A stretch of 64,000 nucleotides of DNA, from the NCBI RefSeq assembly GCF_026262505.1, contig NC_067208.1, positions 13,587,962 through 13,651,961 on the forward strand, in the 5' to 3' direction. Of the stretch, positions 1 to 13,800 are shown in pieces. The notes beneath the pieces are model-generated. The model worked only from the letters and a program-made list of their open reading frames with translations, had not been told where the DNA came from and made no database searches. The stretch is from Trichomonas vaginalis G3 (taxonomy: Eukaryota > Parabasalia > Trichomonadida > Trichomonadidae). The number at the start of each line of letters is the position of its first letter. The stretch's first letter is position 1. The translations under genes and the position numbers were made by a program.

Positions 1-816
1 TGATTTCGTTTATTACAATTATGCAGTTCAACAAAGAATAAAAATTAGAAATTTTGCAAAATTAATGCCAACGATTAAAATTTTTCAAAGATTTGAATAA
101 ACTTGCATTGATATATTTAGGATCTTATTTGCATAATATCAAAATTTTTAAACAATAAGAAGCAGTTATTTTACATTGATTTTTTGATAATGAGCATATT
201 TTATTATAGTATTATACATTTTAAAATTTATCAGATATTAAAAAAGCACGTTAACATGGGATTATCCGTAAACTATTCAATATATTTGACATAAATTTCA
301 TTTGGAATGCGTAATTGAAGTAATTATATTAGTCTAAAACTAGTTTCATAACTTTTTTCACTTTGTAGTAAAAACTTTGAAAGTTTCATTGAAAATTAGG
401 TACGAAAATTAGATATGTAAGTTAGTAAATAATTAATACTATATAGTTTTCTCGACACTTGGATATAAAATTTGTAAGATATATTTTGAATACGCTTTCC
501 AATTATAAACCTTTCAAAACTTCGTCTATACAAATTATTATTGTCATCATGTTTCTATTGTTTAATAAAAATCAAGCATTTAGCTGTTTTCATACGATAA
601 ACTTTCTGAAGATGCCATGATATTTTTTTTACTCACTACTATCGTTAAAAGTAATAAGTATATATCATGATATGAATTTTTATTCTATCAAAAATTCTCC
701 ATAAACTAAGAGTGAAAAGCAATCGAATGCAATAACCTCGTGTGAAATTTAAAAATAGAGTACTAATATTAAATTTATTTACTAAAACATCTGAAAAAAC
801 AAAATGAAATATTGAA
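1..816. other. AT-rich spacer, no gene seen
   Basis: Very AT-rich sequence 3' of the PH-domain kinase gene. I see no open frame of useful length, no tRNA-like B box and no tandem repeat. It probably holds the 3' flank of the minus-strand kinase gene and part of the neighbouring spacer. Confidence 0.5.
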
Positions 817-2112
817 TTATGCGAAGTTTGGCTCTACATATGAGAAGCCAGCAATATTACCAAATGCATGAATGCCTGGTGAAACAAAAGAGTCTGCAGC
901 AAGCTCTGTTGTGAACTCAGGATCAAAATTGTTTGTGCACATGCGATCCTTGATTTCTGGTATGTAAGACGGGGAGTGTTCTCTGTTGTAAACAGCATCC
1001 CAGTCAACACCTTCGAAGAATGGGTCAGATTTCACGTCATCGAAAGTTGGTCGCTCTTTTGGATCTTTTGTAAGAAGCCTCATTATAAAGTTAATGATTC
1101 TCGGATCCATGCCCTCTGGGAAATAAGGGTCGAGAGTAACGATTTCCTGGAACATTTCGTTCTTATTATCATTGCAGAAAGGAGTGCGACCCAAAATCAT
1201 TTCGTAAGTTAAAACACCCAATGCCCATTCATCTATCTTTGTTGTGTACTTTTCTTGAGGGATAACTTCCGGTGCTAAATAATCTGGTGTACCACAAAAT
1301 GTCTTTGCTGTGCCATCGACACCGAGCTCCTTTGATAAACCAAAATCTGTTAATTTAATGTGACCGTCAGCATCGAAAAGAATATTCTCTGGTTTGAGGT
1401 CACGGTAAATAATTCCATACTTATGAAGATGGGCTAATGCAAGGCCGATTTCAGCAACATACAATCTGGCATCGTCAACTGGAATTGTACCGTTGGATTC
1501 CATGTAGTAAAATAGCTCACCTCCTGGAGCATATTCAAGGCCGAGATAGACCTTTGTATCGGTTTGGAATGCGAAGCAAAGGTTGACAATAAATGGATGA
1601 TGGATTTTCATCATAATATTTTTCTCGGTTAAGACAGAGCAGCTGTCCATTTCAGCCAAGCGCGATTTACGAATGGATTTGATTGCATACAGTTGATCTG
1701 TATCGATTCGACGGACTAACATAACCTTGCCGTAATAACCTCTTCCAATTACCGAAATAATTTGGAAGTCATCCATTGTAAGGTCGCAGCCGTTATCTTG
1801 AACTGTTCTAAGGAGGGAAATCCAGTGAGATACTTCTTCAGTTGTTGTTGCTGAAAAAATTATAGGCTTCTGATTTTTACCTAAGTTAACTTGGAAACGA
1901 GGAGTAGCTGAACCTTTTAGCAATTCGAAAGAAGCTTCGTTAGTTAGCTGTATTACTTTTTCTATGCTCTTGGTGGATTCATCTTTGGATATGATTAAAG
2001 ACTTGTTGCATACAGTTACATATTTACGATTCCATACATTTGGTGTTTCGCTTTGAACTCTGAGCCACCCGCTATTTGTGCAATTTCTTTGAATCGAGCT
2101 GGGAATCGTCAT
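817..2112 (-). CDS. PH-domain AGC-family serine/threonine kinase (Akt/PKB-like architecture)
   Basis: 431 residues from the first ATG at 2112; the frame is open one codon further to a TTG, which is not used. An N-terminal PH domain (about residues 14-105; GWLRV start, Trp in the last helix, HWISLL) should bind phosphoinositides. The kinase domain (about 117-367) has the glycine loop GRGYYG, AIK lysine (about 145), YRDLKPEN catalytic loop, DFG, activation-loop TFCGT and APE. The C-terminal tail carries an AGC hydrophobic motif ending GFSYVEP, whose Ser would be the TORC2-type site, and TFCGT would be the PDK1-type site. PH plus AGC kinase plus hydrophobic motif is the Akt/PKB plan, although trichomonads carry many such paralogues, so orthology is not claimed. 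An initiator-like TATCATTTTT lies 8-10 bases 5' of the ATG, which supports this start. All catalytic residues are present, so it should be active. Confidence 0.9.
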   Translation of the reverse strand: MTIPSSIQRNCTNSGWLRVQSETPNVWNRKYVTVCNKSLIISKDESTKSIEKVIQLTNEASFELLKGSATPRFQVNLGKNQKPIIFSATTTEEVSHWISLLRTVQDNGCDLTMDDFQIISVIGRGYYGKVMLVRRIDTDQLYAIKSIRKSRLAEMDSCSVLTEKNIMMKIHHPFIVNLCFAFQTDTKVYLGLEYAPGGELFYYMESNGTIPVDDARLYVAEIGLALAHLHKYGIIYRDLKPENILFDADGHIKLTDFGLSKELGVDGTAKTFCGTPDYLAPEVIPQEKYTTKIDEWALGVLTYEMILGRTPFCNDNKNEMFQEIVTLDPYFPEGMDPRIINFIMRLLTKDPKERPTFDDVKSDPFFEGVDWDAVYNREHSPSYIPEIKDRMCTNNFDPEFTTELAADSFVSPGIHAFGNIAGFSYVEPNFA

Positions 2113-2875
2113 CAAAAATGATAATTTGATAATTTTTTAAGAAAATTGAGAGAGCAGAATTTTTAATGAGCGAGAAAACAATAGACCAATATTATCATTA
2201 AAATGAGCTGCGTTTAAGGGTGTAAAATGAATCCGTTCACAATTATTCAATAAGTATTTACTTTTCAAATAAAGTATAATTATGTCAATATCATATAGTA
2301 TAGAGTCATTGAGTAACGTTAAAATAATTTGATTCAATTGATGCATTTAAATATTTGATTGTCTAACCGATAGTAGTCAAAATTTCAATATTCATAATTT
2401 TTGAAGAGAGAACCCTATAATGAGCTGATGTTTGGTCAAATAACCTTCAAAAACTAATCGATTTAGGGATAATTATTATCGCCTATGTAGTAATATTTAA
2501 TAGGAATTATGCAATTATAACGTGTAAGACTTTTCATTCACAATTCTATTAATTACTATTGTCTCGAATTCTGATTTGTTTTTTGATATACTAAAAATAC
2601 ACATCTTTGAATAATTTACTTTAATTATTTGACATTTTCAATTGTTCTTCTAAAATCATTACTCTTTCTAATAATTAATTCTTCATCTCAAAATATTTTC
2701 ACAAATTTACTAGAATCTTTCAAAACTCTCAAATCTCCGAAATTTGGTTTCATTTTCAATTAAAACGATGATCTAATATTATTAAAATTATAATGTATAA
2801 TGCAAAGGTAATAATTTAATATTTATTTCCCATAATTCATTTCTGACATCGCATATTCAAATTTATTTCTTACCA
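2113..2875. other. Spacer between the kinase gene and the giant element
   Basis: AT-rich promoter-side flank of the minus-strand kinase gene. A 69-codon minus-strand frame at 2137-2346 has AT-driven composition and no recognisable domain, so I do not call it. No direct repeat that could be a target-site duplication of the giant element is visible immediately left of 2876. Confidence 0.45.
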
Positions 2876-3178
2876 AACGACATTTTTTAACGCGATACGA
2901 GCGTAAGTCCATAGAATGTGTTTTGAGGGAAACTATAAAAATCCAAAATAGAGGTAAGTGCGCCATTATTATCTGCGAAGTTACATGGAATAAATCGAAG
3001 AGTAAGTACAAGATGATCTTGCATCTTTCCAAGTAAATGAAATTTATTAAAATTAAGATGATAATATTCATTTATAGTATGTGTATGATGTGTTTTCAAA
3101 ATTTCTTCAAATAAAATGCAATGATAATTTTTGAATAATTTTTTTCTTGTGTATATTTCATTGTTTATTACTGAAAAT

Positions 3179-4432
3179 GTAATAAACAGAAATTCATCAA
3201 AAGTGACAGCTCTCAATTTTTTGACATTTGTAAATTCTAAATTGAATGAGAAAAATGAAATAATACTAAGCATAATACAATATTCTAGATTTAATTATAA
3301 TTAGGAAAAAGTTAGTTTTGAGAGTACTTTTCATAGGCATATAGAATGAAGTCTTCTGAAAAATAATATCACATAAACTCATATTATTTTCTAATATATA
3401 ACTATTTTATATAAAAATCAAATTCAATGATCTTAAAAGCGAAGGATAAACCTCAAAATTTACGAATATAATGAGTGGGAATATAATGCTTATCTATCAT
3501 AAAACCATATGAAATATCAATTTTTGCTTTACGCCTAATTTTTGACGACAATTAGCAAAAAATGTTAAATGTTAACACTCAGTCCATTTGAATATGAAAA
3601 ATAAAATTGACTTTGATTAAATGTTTTTATTTATCATGCAATTCTTCTTGCGACCAAAGATTTGAATAAAAGTTCAAAAAATAAGATAGCTTAAAAAATA
3701 ATATACGGTAGTGTTTACTAATAGATGAATAGTATATAAATTCTATTAAAATGGATTTGATCCAAAAAAATATAAAACCAAAAATAATTGTTATAATTTA
3801 AATGAAGAAGTAATTTAAAACAATTTTATTTATGATCAAATTTTATATATTTTTTTGGATCAAATCCATTTTAATAGAATTTATATACTATTCATCTATT
3901 AGTAAACACTACCGTATATTATTTTTTAAGCTATCTTATTTTTTGAACTTTTATTCAAATCTTTGGTCGCAAGAAGAATTGCATGATAAATAAAAACATT
4001 TAATCAAAGTCAATTTTATTTTTCATATTCAAATGGACTGAGTGTTAACATTTAACATTTTTTGCTAATTGTCGTCAAAAATTAGGCGTAAAGCAAAAAT
4101 TGATATTTCATATGGTTTTATGATAGATAAGCATTATATTCCCACTCATTATATTCGTAAATTTTGAGGTTTATCCTTCGCTTTTAAGATCATTGAATTT
4201 GATTTTTATATAAAATAGTTATATATTAGAAAATAATATGAGTTTATGTGATATTATTTTTCAGAAGATTTTGTGTTCTTCTTCAAAATTTTATTTTTTT
4301 ATTAAAAAGAATCTTTACAAAATATACATTTACTTTAATTAATATTTAAAAACGTGCTTTATCAAAAGTTCCAAAAATTCAATATTTTAGCTTTTCTGAG
4401 GTGTCACTTTTGATGAATTTCTGTTTACAACA
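3179..4432. mobile_element. Nested MITE-like insertion with short TIRs and an internal perfect palindrome
   Basis: 1254 bp bounded by imperfect TIRs of about 30 bp sharing AAACAGAAATTCATCAAAAG followed by TGACA (3183-3207 and the reverse complement near 4404-4428). AAAAT occurs at 3174-3178 and 4433-4437; removing the insert plus one AAAAT restores exactly the 390-bp TIR seen uninterrupted on the right, so the duplication is 5 bp. It encodes no protein that I can recognise. The superfamily cannot be assigned from a 5-bp duplication alone. It must be younger than the arrival of the host element. Confidence 0.8.
3352..4268. repeat. Near-perfect 423-bp-arm palindrome
   Basis: Bases 3352-3774 and 3846-4268 are reverse complements with no difference seen, around a 71-bp spacer (3775-3845). 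Check points are GGATTTGATCC at 3753-3763 against GGATCAAATCC at 3857-3867, and TCTTCTG at 3352 against CAGAAGA ending at 4268. A transcript would fold into a hairpin of over 400 base pairs. It lies wholly inside the 3179-4432 insertion and may be an inverted duplication of its interior. Confidence 0.9.
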
Positions 4433-4574
4433 AAAATATCATTACATCAATAAGGAAAGCACAATCCAAATTCATATTAGTTAAATTAATCTACGACCAA
4501 AAGCCCGCCAAATTTGAATTAAACCTCCAATTTAAAATTTTCAAGTCTACGGAACCATCCTTGGATCATAGTAA

Positions 4575-4772
4575 TCATTCATTACAAAATGGAATCTTTT
4601 GGTATTGTGCGGGCGATACCATAGATTTCTTTTTATTGATAATGCTATTGAACAAGCTCATTCCGTGGATTTTCATTGAGAACTTTGTTTCATGAGTTTC
4701 TGGAACAATATAACATCTGAAACCTTTTGTGCGGGCAAAAGAAGGGATGTTTGTTGATTGAAAAATGCTCAT
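4575..4772 (-). CDS. Small outward-facing ORF near the left end, unknown
   Basis: 65 codons from an ATG at 4772, reading toward the left end of the giant element. The protein is mixed in composition (for example KGFRCYIVPETHE) and less AT-biased than surrounding frames, but no domain is recognised. It occupies the position mirrored by the 24893-25213 frame on the right, which also reads outward, yet the two proteins are not similar. It could be a remnant of a longer gene or chance. Confidence 0.25.
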   Translation of the reverse strand: MSIFQSTNIPSFARTKGFRCYIVPETHETKFSMKIHGMSLFNSIINKKKSMVSPAQYQKIPFCNE

Positions 4773-4856
4773 TTAAAAGAAGTTCTGAAAAGAAATTTGG
4801 AGATGATTTGTGGGTTGTGTAAGGTGTAGGTGTTGTGATATATGTGGAAGGGAATA

Positions 4857-7800
4857 ATCCTTACCTCAGTCATTGACTCATCCTTACCTCAGTCATAGAC
4901 TCATCCTTACCTCAGACAAAAAGTCATCCTTACCTCAGTCATTGACTCATCCTTACCTCAGACAAAAAGTCATCCTTACCTCAGTCATTGACTCATCCTT
5001 ACCTCAGTCATAGACTCATCCTTACCTCAGACAAAAAGTCATCCTTACCTCAGTCATAGACTCATCCTTACCTCAGACAAAAAGTCATCCTTACCTCAGT
5101 CATAGACTCATCCTTACCTCAGACAAAAAGTCATCCTTACCTCAGTCATTGACTCATCCTTACCTCAGTCATAGACTCATCCTTACCTCAGTCATAGACT
5201 CATCCTTACCTCAGACAAAAAGTCATCCTTACCTCAGTCATTGACTCATCCTTACCTCAGTCATAGACTCATCCTTACCTCAGTCATAGACTCATCCTTA
5301 CCTCAGTCATAGACTCATCCTTACCTCAGTCATAGACTCATCCTTACCTCAGTCATAGACTCATCCTTACCTCAGTCATAGACTCATCCTTACCTCAGTC
5401 ATAGACTCATCCTTACCTCAGACAAGTCATCCTTACCTCAGTCATTGACTCATCCTTACCTCAGACAAGTCATCCTTACCTCAGTCATAGACTCATCCTT
5501 ACCTCAGACAAAAGTCATCCTTACCTCAGTCATAGACTCATCCTTACCTCAGTCATTGACTCATCCTTACCTCGGTCATAGACTCATCCTTACCTCAGTC
5601 ATTGACTCATCCTTACCTCAGTCATTGACTCATCCTTACCTCAGTCATAGACTCATCCTTACCTCAGACAAAAAGTCATCCTTACCTCAGTCATAGACTC
5701 ATCCTTACCTCAGTCATTGACTCATCCTTACCTCAGACAAAAAGTCATCCTTACCTCACAAGTCATCCTTACCTCAGTCATAGACTCATCCTTACCTCAG
5801 ACAAGTCATCCTTACCTCAGTCATTGACTCATCCTTACCTCAGTCATAGACTCATCCTTACCTCAGTCATAGACTCATCCTTACCTCAGACAAAAGTCAT
5901 CCTTACCTCAGTCATAGACTCATCCTTACCTCAGACAAAAGTCATCCTTACCTCAGTCATTAACTCATCCTTACCTCAGTCATAGACTCATCCTTACCTC
6001 AGACAAAAAGTCATCCTTACCTCAGTCATAGACTCATCCTTACCTCAGTCATAGACTCATCCTTACCTCAGTCATAGACTCATCCTTACCTCAGTCATAG
6101 ACTCATCCTTACCTCAGTCATAGACTCATCCTTACCTCAGTCATGACTCATCCTTACCTCAGTCATAGACTCATCCTTACCTCAGTCATAGACTCATCCT
6201 TACCTCAGACAAAAAGTCATCCTTACCTCAGTCATAGACTCATCCTTACCTCAGTCATTGACTCATCCTTACCTCAGTCAAGTCATCCTTACCTCAGTCA
6301 TAGACTCATCCTTACCTCAGACAAAAAGTCATCCTTACCTCAGTCATGACTCATCCTTACCTCAGTCATAGACTCATCCTTACCTTAGTCATAGACTCAT
6401 CCTTACCTCAGTCATTGACTCATCCTTACCTCAGTCATTGACTCATCCTTACCTCAGTCATAGACTTATCCTTACCTCAGTCATTGACTCATCCTTACCT
6501 CAGTCATAGACTTATCCTTACCTCAGACAAAAAGTCATCCTTACCTCAGTCATTGACTCATCCTTACCTCAGTCATAGACTCATCCTTACCTCAGTCATT
6601 GACTCATCCTTACCTCAGTCATAGACTTATCCTTACCTCAGACAAAAAGTCATCCTTACCTCAGTCATTGACTCATCCTTACCTCAGACAACAACTCATC
6701 CTTACCTCAGTCATTGACTCATCCTTACCTCAGTCATTGACTCATCCTTACCTCAGTCATAGACTCATCCTTACCTCAGTCATAGACTCATCCTTACCTC
6801 AGACAAAAAGTCATCCTTACCTCAGTCATAGACTCATCCTTACCTCAGTCATTGACTCATCCTTACCTCAGTCATTGACTCATCCTTACCTCAGTCATTG
6901 ACTCATCCTTACCTCAGTCATAGACTCATCCTTACCTCAGACAAAAAGTCATCCTTACCTCAGTCATAGACTCATCCTTACCTCAGTCATTGACTCATCC
7001 TTACCTCAGTCATAGACTCATCCTTACCTCAGACAAAAAGTCATCCTTACCTCAGTCATTGACTCATCCTTACCTCAGTCATTGACTCATCCTTACCTCA
7101 GTCATAGACTCATCCTTACCTCAGTCATTGACTCATCCTTACCTCAGTCATAGACTCATCCTTACCTCAGACAAAAAGTCATCCTTACCTCAGTCATAGA
7201 CTCATCCTTACCTCAGACAAAAAGTCATCCTTACCTCAGTCATAGACTCATCCTTACCTCAGACAAAAAGTCATCCTTACCTCAGCCATTGACTCATCCT
7301 TACCTCAGACAAAAAGTCATCCTTACCTCAGTCATAGACTCATCCTTACCTCAGTCATAGACTCATCCTTACCTCAGTCATAGACTCATCCTTACCTCAG
7401 TCATAGACTCATCCTTACCTCAGACAAAAAGTCATCCTTACCTCAGTCATAGACTCATCCTTACCTCAGTCATTGACTCATCCTTACCTCAGTCATGACT
7501 CATCCTTACCTCAGACAAACTCATCCTTACCTCAGTCAGACTCATCCTTACCTCAGTCAAGTCATCCTTACCTCAGTCATAGACTCATCCTTACCTCAGT
7601 CATTGACTCATCCTTACCTCAGTCATTGACTCATCCTTACCTCAGTCATTGACTCATCCTTACCTCAGTCATAGACTCATCCTTACCTCAGACAAGTCAT
7701 CCTTACCTCAGTCATTGACTCATCCTTACCTCAGACAAGTCATCCTTACCTCAGTCATTGACTCATCCTTACCTCAGTCATAGACTCATCCTTACCTCAG

Positions 7801-10800
7801 TCATTGACTCATCCTTACCTCAGACAAAAAGTCATCCTTACCTCAGTCATAGACTCATCCTTACCTCAGTCATAGACTCATCCTTACCTCAGTCATTGAC
7901 TCATCCTTACCTCAGACAAGTCATCCTTACCTCAGTCATTGACTCATCCTTACCTCAGTCATAGACTCATCCTTACCTCAGTCATTGACTCATCCTTACC
8001 TCAGACAAAAAGTCATCCTTACCTCAGTCATTGACTCATCCTTACCTCAGACAAAGTCATCCTTACCTCAGTCATTGACTCATCCTTACCTCAGTCATAG
8101 ACTCATCCTTACCTCAGTCATAGACTCATCCTTACCTCAGACAAAAGTCATCCTTACCTCAGTCATAGACTCATCCTTACCTCAGTCATGACTCATCCTT
8201 ACCTCAGTCATAGACTCATCCTTACCTCAGACAAAAAGTCATCCTTACCTCAGTCATTGACTCATCCTTACCTCAAGTCATCCTTACTCTCAGTCATGAC
8301 TCATCCTTACCTCAGTCATAGACTCATCCTTACCTCAGTCATTGACTCATCCTTACCTCAGTCATAGACTCATCCTTACCTCAGTCATTGACTCATCCTT
8401 ACCTCAGTCATAGACTCATCCTTACCTCAGACAAAAAGTCATCCTTACCTCAGTCATAGACTCATCCTTACCTCAGTCATAGACTCATCCTTACCTCAGT
8501 CATTGACTCATCCTTACCTCAGACAAAAGTCATCCTTACCTCAGTCATTGACTCATCCTTACCTCATTAGACTCATCCTTACCTCAGTCATGACTCATCC
8601 TTACCTCAGACAAGTCATCCTTACCTCAGTCATGACTCATCCTTACCTCAGTCATAGACTCATCCTTACCTCAGTCATAGACTCATCCTTACCTCAGTCA
8701 TGACTCATCCTTACCTCAGTCATTGACTCATCCTTACCTCAGACAAAGTCATCCTTACCTCAGTCATTGACTCATCCTTACCTCAGTCATAGACTCATCC
8801 TTACCTCAGTCATTGACTCATCCTTACCTCAGTCATAGTCATCCTTACCTCAGTCATTGACTCATCCTTACCTCAGTCATTGACTCATCCTTACCTCAGT
8901 CATTGACTCATCCTTACCTCAGTCATAGACTCATCCTTACCTCAGTCATTGACTCATCCTTACCTCAGTCATAGACTCATCCTTACCTCAGAAAGACTCA
9001 TCCTTACCTCAGTCATTGACTCATCCTTACCTCAGACAAAAAGTCATCCTTACCTCAGTCATTGACTCATCCTTACCTCAGTCATAGACTCATCACCTTA
9101 CCTCAGTCATAGACTCATCCTTACCTCAGTCATAGACTCATCCTTACCTCAGTCATTGACTCATCCTTACCTCAGTCATGACTTATCCTTACCTCAGTCA
9201 TGACTCATCCTTACCTCAGTCAGACTCATCCTTACCTCAGTCATTGACTCATCCTTACCTCAGTCATAGACTCATCCTTACCTCAGTCATTGACTCATCC
9301 TTACCTCAGTCATAGACTCATCCTTACCTCAGTCATAGACTCATCCTTACCTCAGTCATAGACTCATCCTTACTCAGTCATGACTCATCCTTACCTCAGT
9401 CATGACTCATCCTTACCTCAATCATTGACTCATCCTTACCTCAGTCATGACTCATCCTTACCTCAGTCATAATAGACTCATCCTTACCTCAGTCATAGAC
9501 TCATCCTTACCTCAGTCATAGACTCATCCTTACCTCAGTCATAGACTCATCCTTACCTCAGTCATAGACTCATCCTTACCTCAGTCATTGACTCATCCTT
9601 ACCTCAGTCATAGACTCATCCTTACCTCAGTCATGACTCATCCTTACCTCAGTCATAGACTCATCCTTACCTCAGTCATAGACTCATCCTTACCTCAGTC
9701 ATAGACTCATCCTTACCTCAGTCATAGACTCATCCTTACCTCAGACAAGACTCATCCTTACCTCAGTCATAGACTCATCCTTACCTCAGTCATAGACTCA
9801 TCCTTACCTCAGTCATAGACTCATCCTTACCTCAGTCATAGACTCATCCTTACCTCAGACAAACTCATCCTTACCTCTAGACTCATCCTTACCTCAGTCA
9901 TAGACTCATCCTTACCTCAGTCATGACTCATCCTTACCTCAGTCAAGACTCATCCTTACCTCAGTCATAGACTCATCCTTACCTCAGTCATAGACTCATC
10001 CTTACCTCAGTCATAGACTCATCCTTACCTCAGACAAGATCCTTACCTCAGTCATAGACTCATCCTTACCTCAGTCATAGACTCATCCTTACCTCAGTCA
10101 TAGACTCATCCTTACCTCAGTCAAGTCATCCTTACCTCAGTCATAGACTCATCCTTACCTCAGTCATAGACTCATCCTTACCTCAGTCATAGACTCATCC
10201 TTACCTCAGTCATAGACTCATCCTTACCTCAGTCATAGACTCATCCTTACCTCAGTCATAGACTCATCCTTACCTCAGACAAAAAGTCATCCTTACCTCA
10301 GTCATAGACTCATCCTTACCTCAGTCATAGACTCATCCTTACCTCAGTCATAGACTCATCCTTACCTCAGTCATAGACTCATCCTTACCTCAGTCATAGA
10401 CTCATCCTTACCTCAGTCATAGACTCATCCTTACCTCAGTCATAGACTCATCCTTACCTCAGTCATAGACTCATCCTTACCTCAGACAAAAAGTCTTACC
10501 TCAGTCATAGACTCATCCTTACCTCAGTCATAGACTCATCCTTACCTCAGTCATAGACTCATCCTTACCTCAGACATAGACTCATCCTTACCTCAGTCAT
10601 AGACTCATCCTTACCTCAGTCATAGACTCATCCTTACCTCAGTCATAGACTCATCCTTACCTCAGTCATAGACTCATCCTTACCTCAGTCATAGACTCAT
10701 CCTTACCTCAGTCAAGACTCATCCTTACCTCAGTCATAGACTCATCCTTACCTCAGTCATAGACTCATCCTTACCTCAGTCATAGACTCATCCTTACCTC

Positions 10801-13800
10801 AGTCATAGACTCATCCTTACCTCAGTCATAGACTCATCCTTACCTCAGTCATAGACTCATCCTTACCTCAGACATAGACTCATCCTTACCTCAGTCATAG
10901 ACTCATCCTTACCTCAGTGACATAGACTCATCCTTACCTCAGTCATAGACTCATCCTTACCTCAGTCAAGACTCATCCTTACCTCAGTCATAGACTCATC
11001 CTTACCTCAGTCATAGACTCATCCTTACCTCAGTCATAGACTCATCCTTACCTCAGTCATGACTCATCCTTACCTCAGTCATTGACTCATCCTTACCTCA
11101 GTCATAGACTCATCCTTACCTCAGTCATGACTCATCCTTACCTCAGTCATAGACTCATCCTTACCTCAGACAAGTCATCCTTACCTCAGTCATAGACTCA
11201 TCCTTACCTCAGTCATAGACTCATCCTTACCTCAGTCATAGACTCATCCTTACCTCAGTCATAGACTCATCCTTACCTCAGTCATAGACTCATCCTTACC
11301 TCAGTCATAGACTCATCCTTACCTCAGTCATAGACTCATCCTTACCTCAGACAAAAGTCATCCTTACCTCAGTCATAGACTCATCCTTACCTCAGTCATG
11401 ACTCATCCTTACCTCAGTCATAGACTCATCCTTACCTCAGACAAGACTCATCCTTACCTCAGTCATAGACTCATCCTTACCTCAGTCATAGACTCATCCT
11501 TACCTCAGTCAGACTCATCCTTACCTCAGTCATAGACTCATCCTTACCTCAGTCATAGACTCATCCTTACCTCAGTCATGACTCATCCTTACCTCAGTCA
11601 TAGACTCATCCTTACCTCAGACAAAAGTCATCCTTACCTCAGTCATTGACTCATCCTTACCTCAGTCATAGACTCATCCTTACCTCAGTCATAGACTCAT
11701 CCTTACCTCAGTCATAGACTCATCCTTACCTCAGTCATAGACTCATCCTTACCTCAGTCATAGACTCATCCTTACCTCAGTCATAGACTCATCCTTACCT
11801 CAGTCATTGACTCATCCTTACCTCAGTCAAATCATCCTTACCTCAGTCATAGACTCATCCTTACCTCAGACAAAATCATCCTTACCTCAGTCATTGACTC
11901 ATCCTTACCTCAGTCATAGACTCATCCTTACCTCAGTCATAGACTCATCCTTACCTCAGTCATTGACTCATCCTTACCTCAGTCATAGACTCATCCTTAC
12001 CTCAGACAAAAAGTCATCCTTACCTCAGCCATTGACTCATCCTTACCTCAGACAAAATCATCCTTACCTCAGTCATAGACTCATCCTTACCTCAGTCATA
12101 GACTCATCCTTACCTCAGTCATAGACTCATCCTTACCTCAGTCATAGACTCATCCTTACCTCAGTCATAGACTCATCCTTACCTCAGTCATTGACTCATC
12201 CTTACCTCAGTCATAGACTTATCCTTACCTCAGTCATTGACTCATCCTTACCTCAGTCATAGACTCATCCTTACCTCAGTCATTGACTCATCCTTACCTC
12301 AGTCATAGACTCATCCTTACCTCAGTCATAGACTCATCCTTACCTCAGTCATAGACTCATCCTTACCTCAGTCATTGACTCATCCTTACCTCAGTCATAG
12401 ACTTATCCTTACCTCAGTCATTGACTCATCCTTACCTCAGTCATTGACTCATCCTTACCTCAGTCATAGACTCATCCTTACCTCAGTCATAGACTCATCC
12501 TTACCTCAGTCATAGACTCATCCTTACCTCAGTCATAGACTCATCCTTACCTCAGTCATAGACTCATCCTTACCTCAGTCATTGACTCATCCTTACCTCA
12601 GTCATAGACTCATCCTTACCTCAGACAAAAGTCATCCTTACCTCAGTCATAGACTCATCCTTACCTCAGTCATAGACTCATCCTTACCTCAGTCATAGAC
12701 TCATCCTTACCTCAGTCATAGACTCATCCTTACCTCAGACAAAAAGTCATCCTTACCTCAGTCATAGACTCATCCTTACCTCAGTCATAGACTCATCCTT
12801 ACCTCAGTCATTGACTCATCCTTACCTCAGTCATAGACTCATCCTTACCTCAGACAAAAGTCATCCTTACCTCAGTCATAGACTCATCCTTACCTCAGTC
12901 ATAGACTCATCCTTACCTCAGTCATTGACTCATCCTTACCTCAGACAAAAAGTCATCCTTACCTCAGTCATAGACTCATCCTTACCTCAGTCATAGACTC
13001 ATCCTTACCTCAGTCATAGACTCATCCTTACCTCAGACAAAAAGTCATCCTTACCTCAGTCATAGACTCATCCTTACCTCAGTCATTGACTCATCCTTAC
13101 CTCAGTCATAGACTCATCCTTACCTCAGACAAATCATCCTTACCTCAGTCATAGACTCATCCTTACCTCAGTCATAGACTCATCCTTACCTCAGTCATAG
13201 ACTCATCCTTACCTCAGTCATAGACTCATCCTTACCTCAGTCATACTCATCCTTACCTCAGTCATAGACTCATCCTTACCTCAGTCATTGACTCATCCTT
13301 ACCTCAGACAATCATCCTTACCTCAGTCATAGACTCATCCTTACCTCAGACAAAAAGTCATCCTTACCTCAGTCATAGACTCATCCTTACCTCAGTCATA
13401 GACTCATCCTTACCTCAGTCATTGACTCATCCTTACCTCAGTCATTGACTCATCCTTACCTCAGTCATAGACTCATCCTTACCTCAGTCATAGACTCATC
13501 CTTACCTCAGTCATTGACTCATCCTTACCTCAGTCATAGACTCATCCTTACCTCAGTCATTGACTCATCCTTACCTCAGACAAAAGTCATCCTTACCTCA
13601 GTCATAGACTCATCCTTACCTCAGTCATAGACTCATCCTTACCTCAGTCATAGACTCATCCTTACCTCAGTCATAGACTCATCCTTACCTCAGTCATAGA
13701 CTCATCCTTACCTCAGTCATAGACTCATCCTTACCTCAGTCATAGACTCATCCTTACCTCAGTCATAGACTCATCCTTACCTCAGTCAACTCATCCTTAC

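Larger units (their letters stand above)
2876..4524 (+). repeat. Left outer terminal inverted repeat, split by an insertion
   Basis: Segments 2876-3178 and 4438-4524 together give 390 bases that are the reverse complement of 25252-25641. I see only about three differences, for example near 3028, 3158 and 3171. The break is occupied by the 3179-4432 insertion. A 128-codon minus-strand frame at 2887-3273 mostly repeats the frame read in the right TIR and is an open-frame accident of the repeat rather than a demonstrated gene. Confidence 0.85.

Noticed and set aside
2137-2346. 69-codon minus-strand ORF upstream of the PH kinase
   Set aside because: Composition is that of AT-rich noncoding DNA; there is no motif, and it lies in the probable promoter of the kinase.
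2887-3273. A conserved gene in the outer TIR (also 25301-25630)
   Set aside because: Both copies are explained by the TIR being duplicated. The reading has no domain and is interrupted on the left by the nested insertion.
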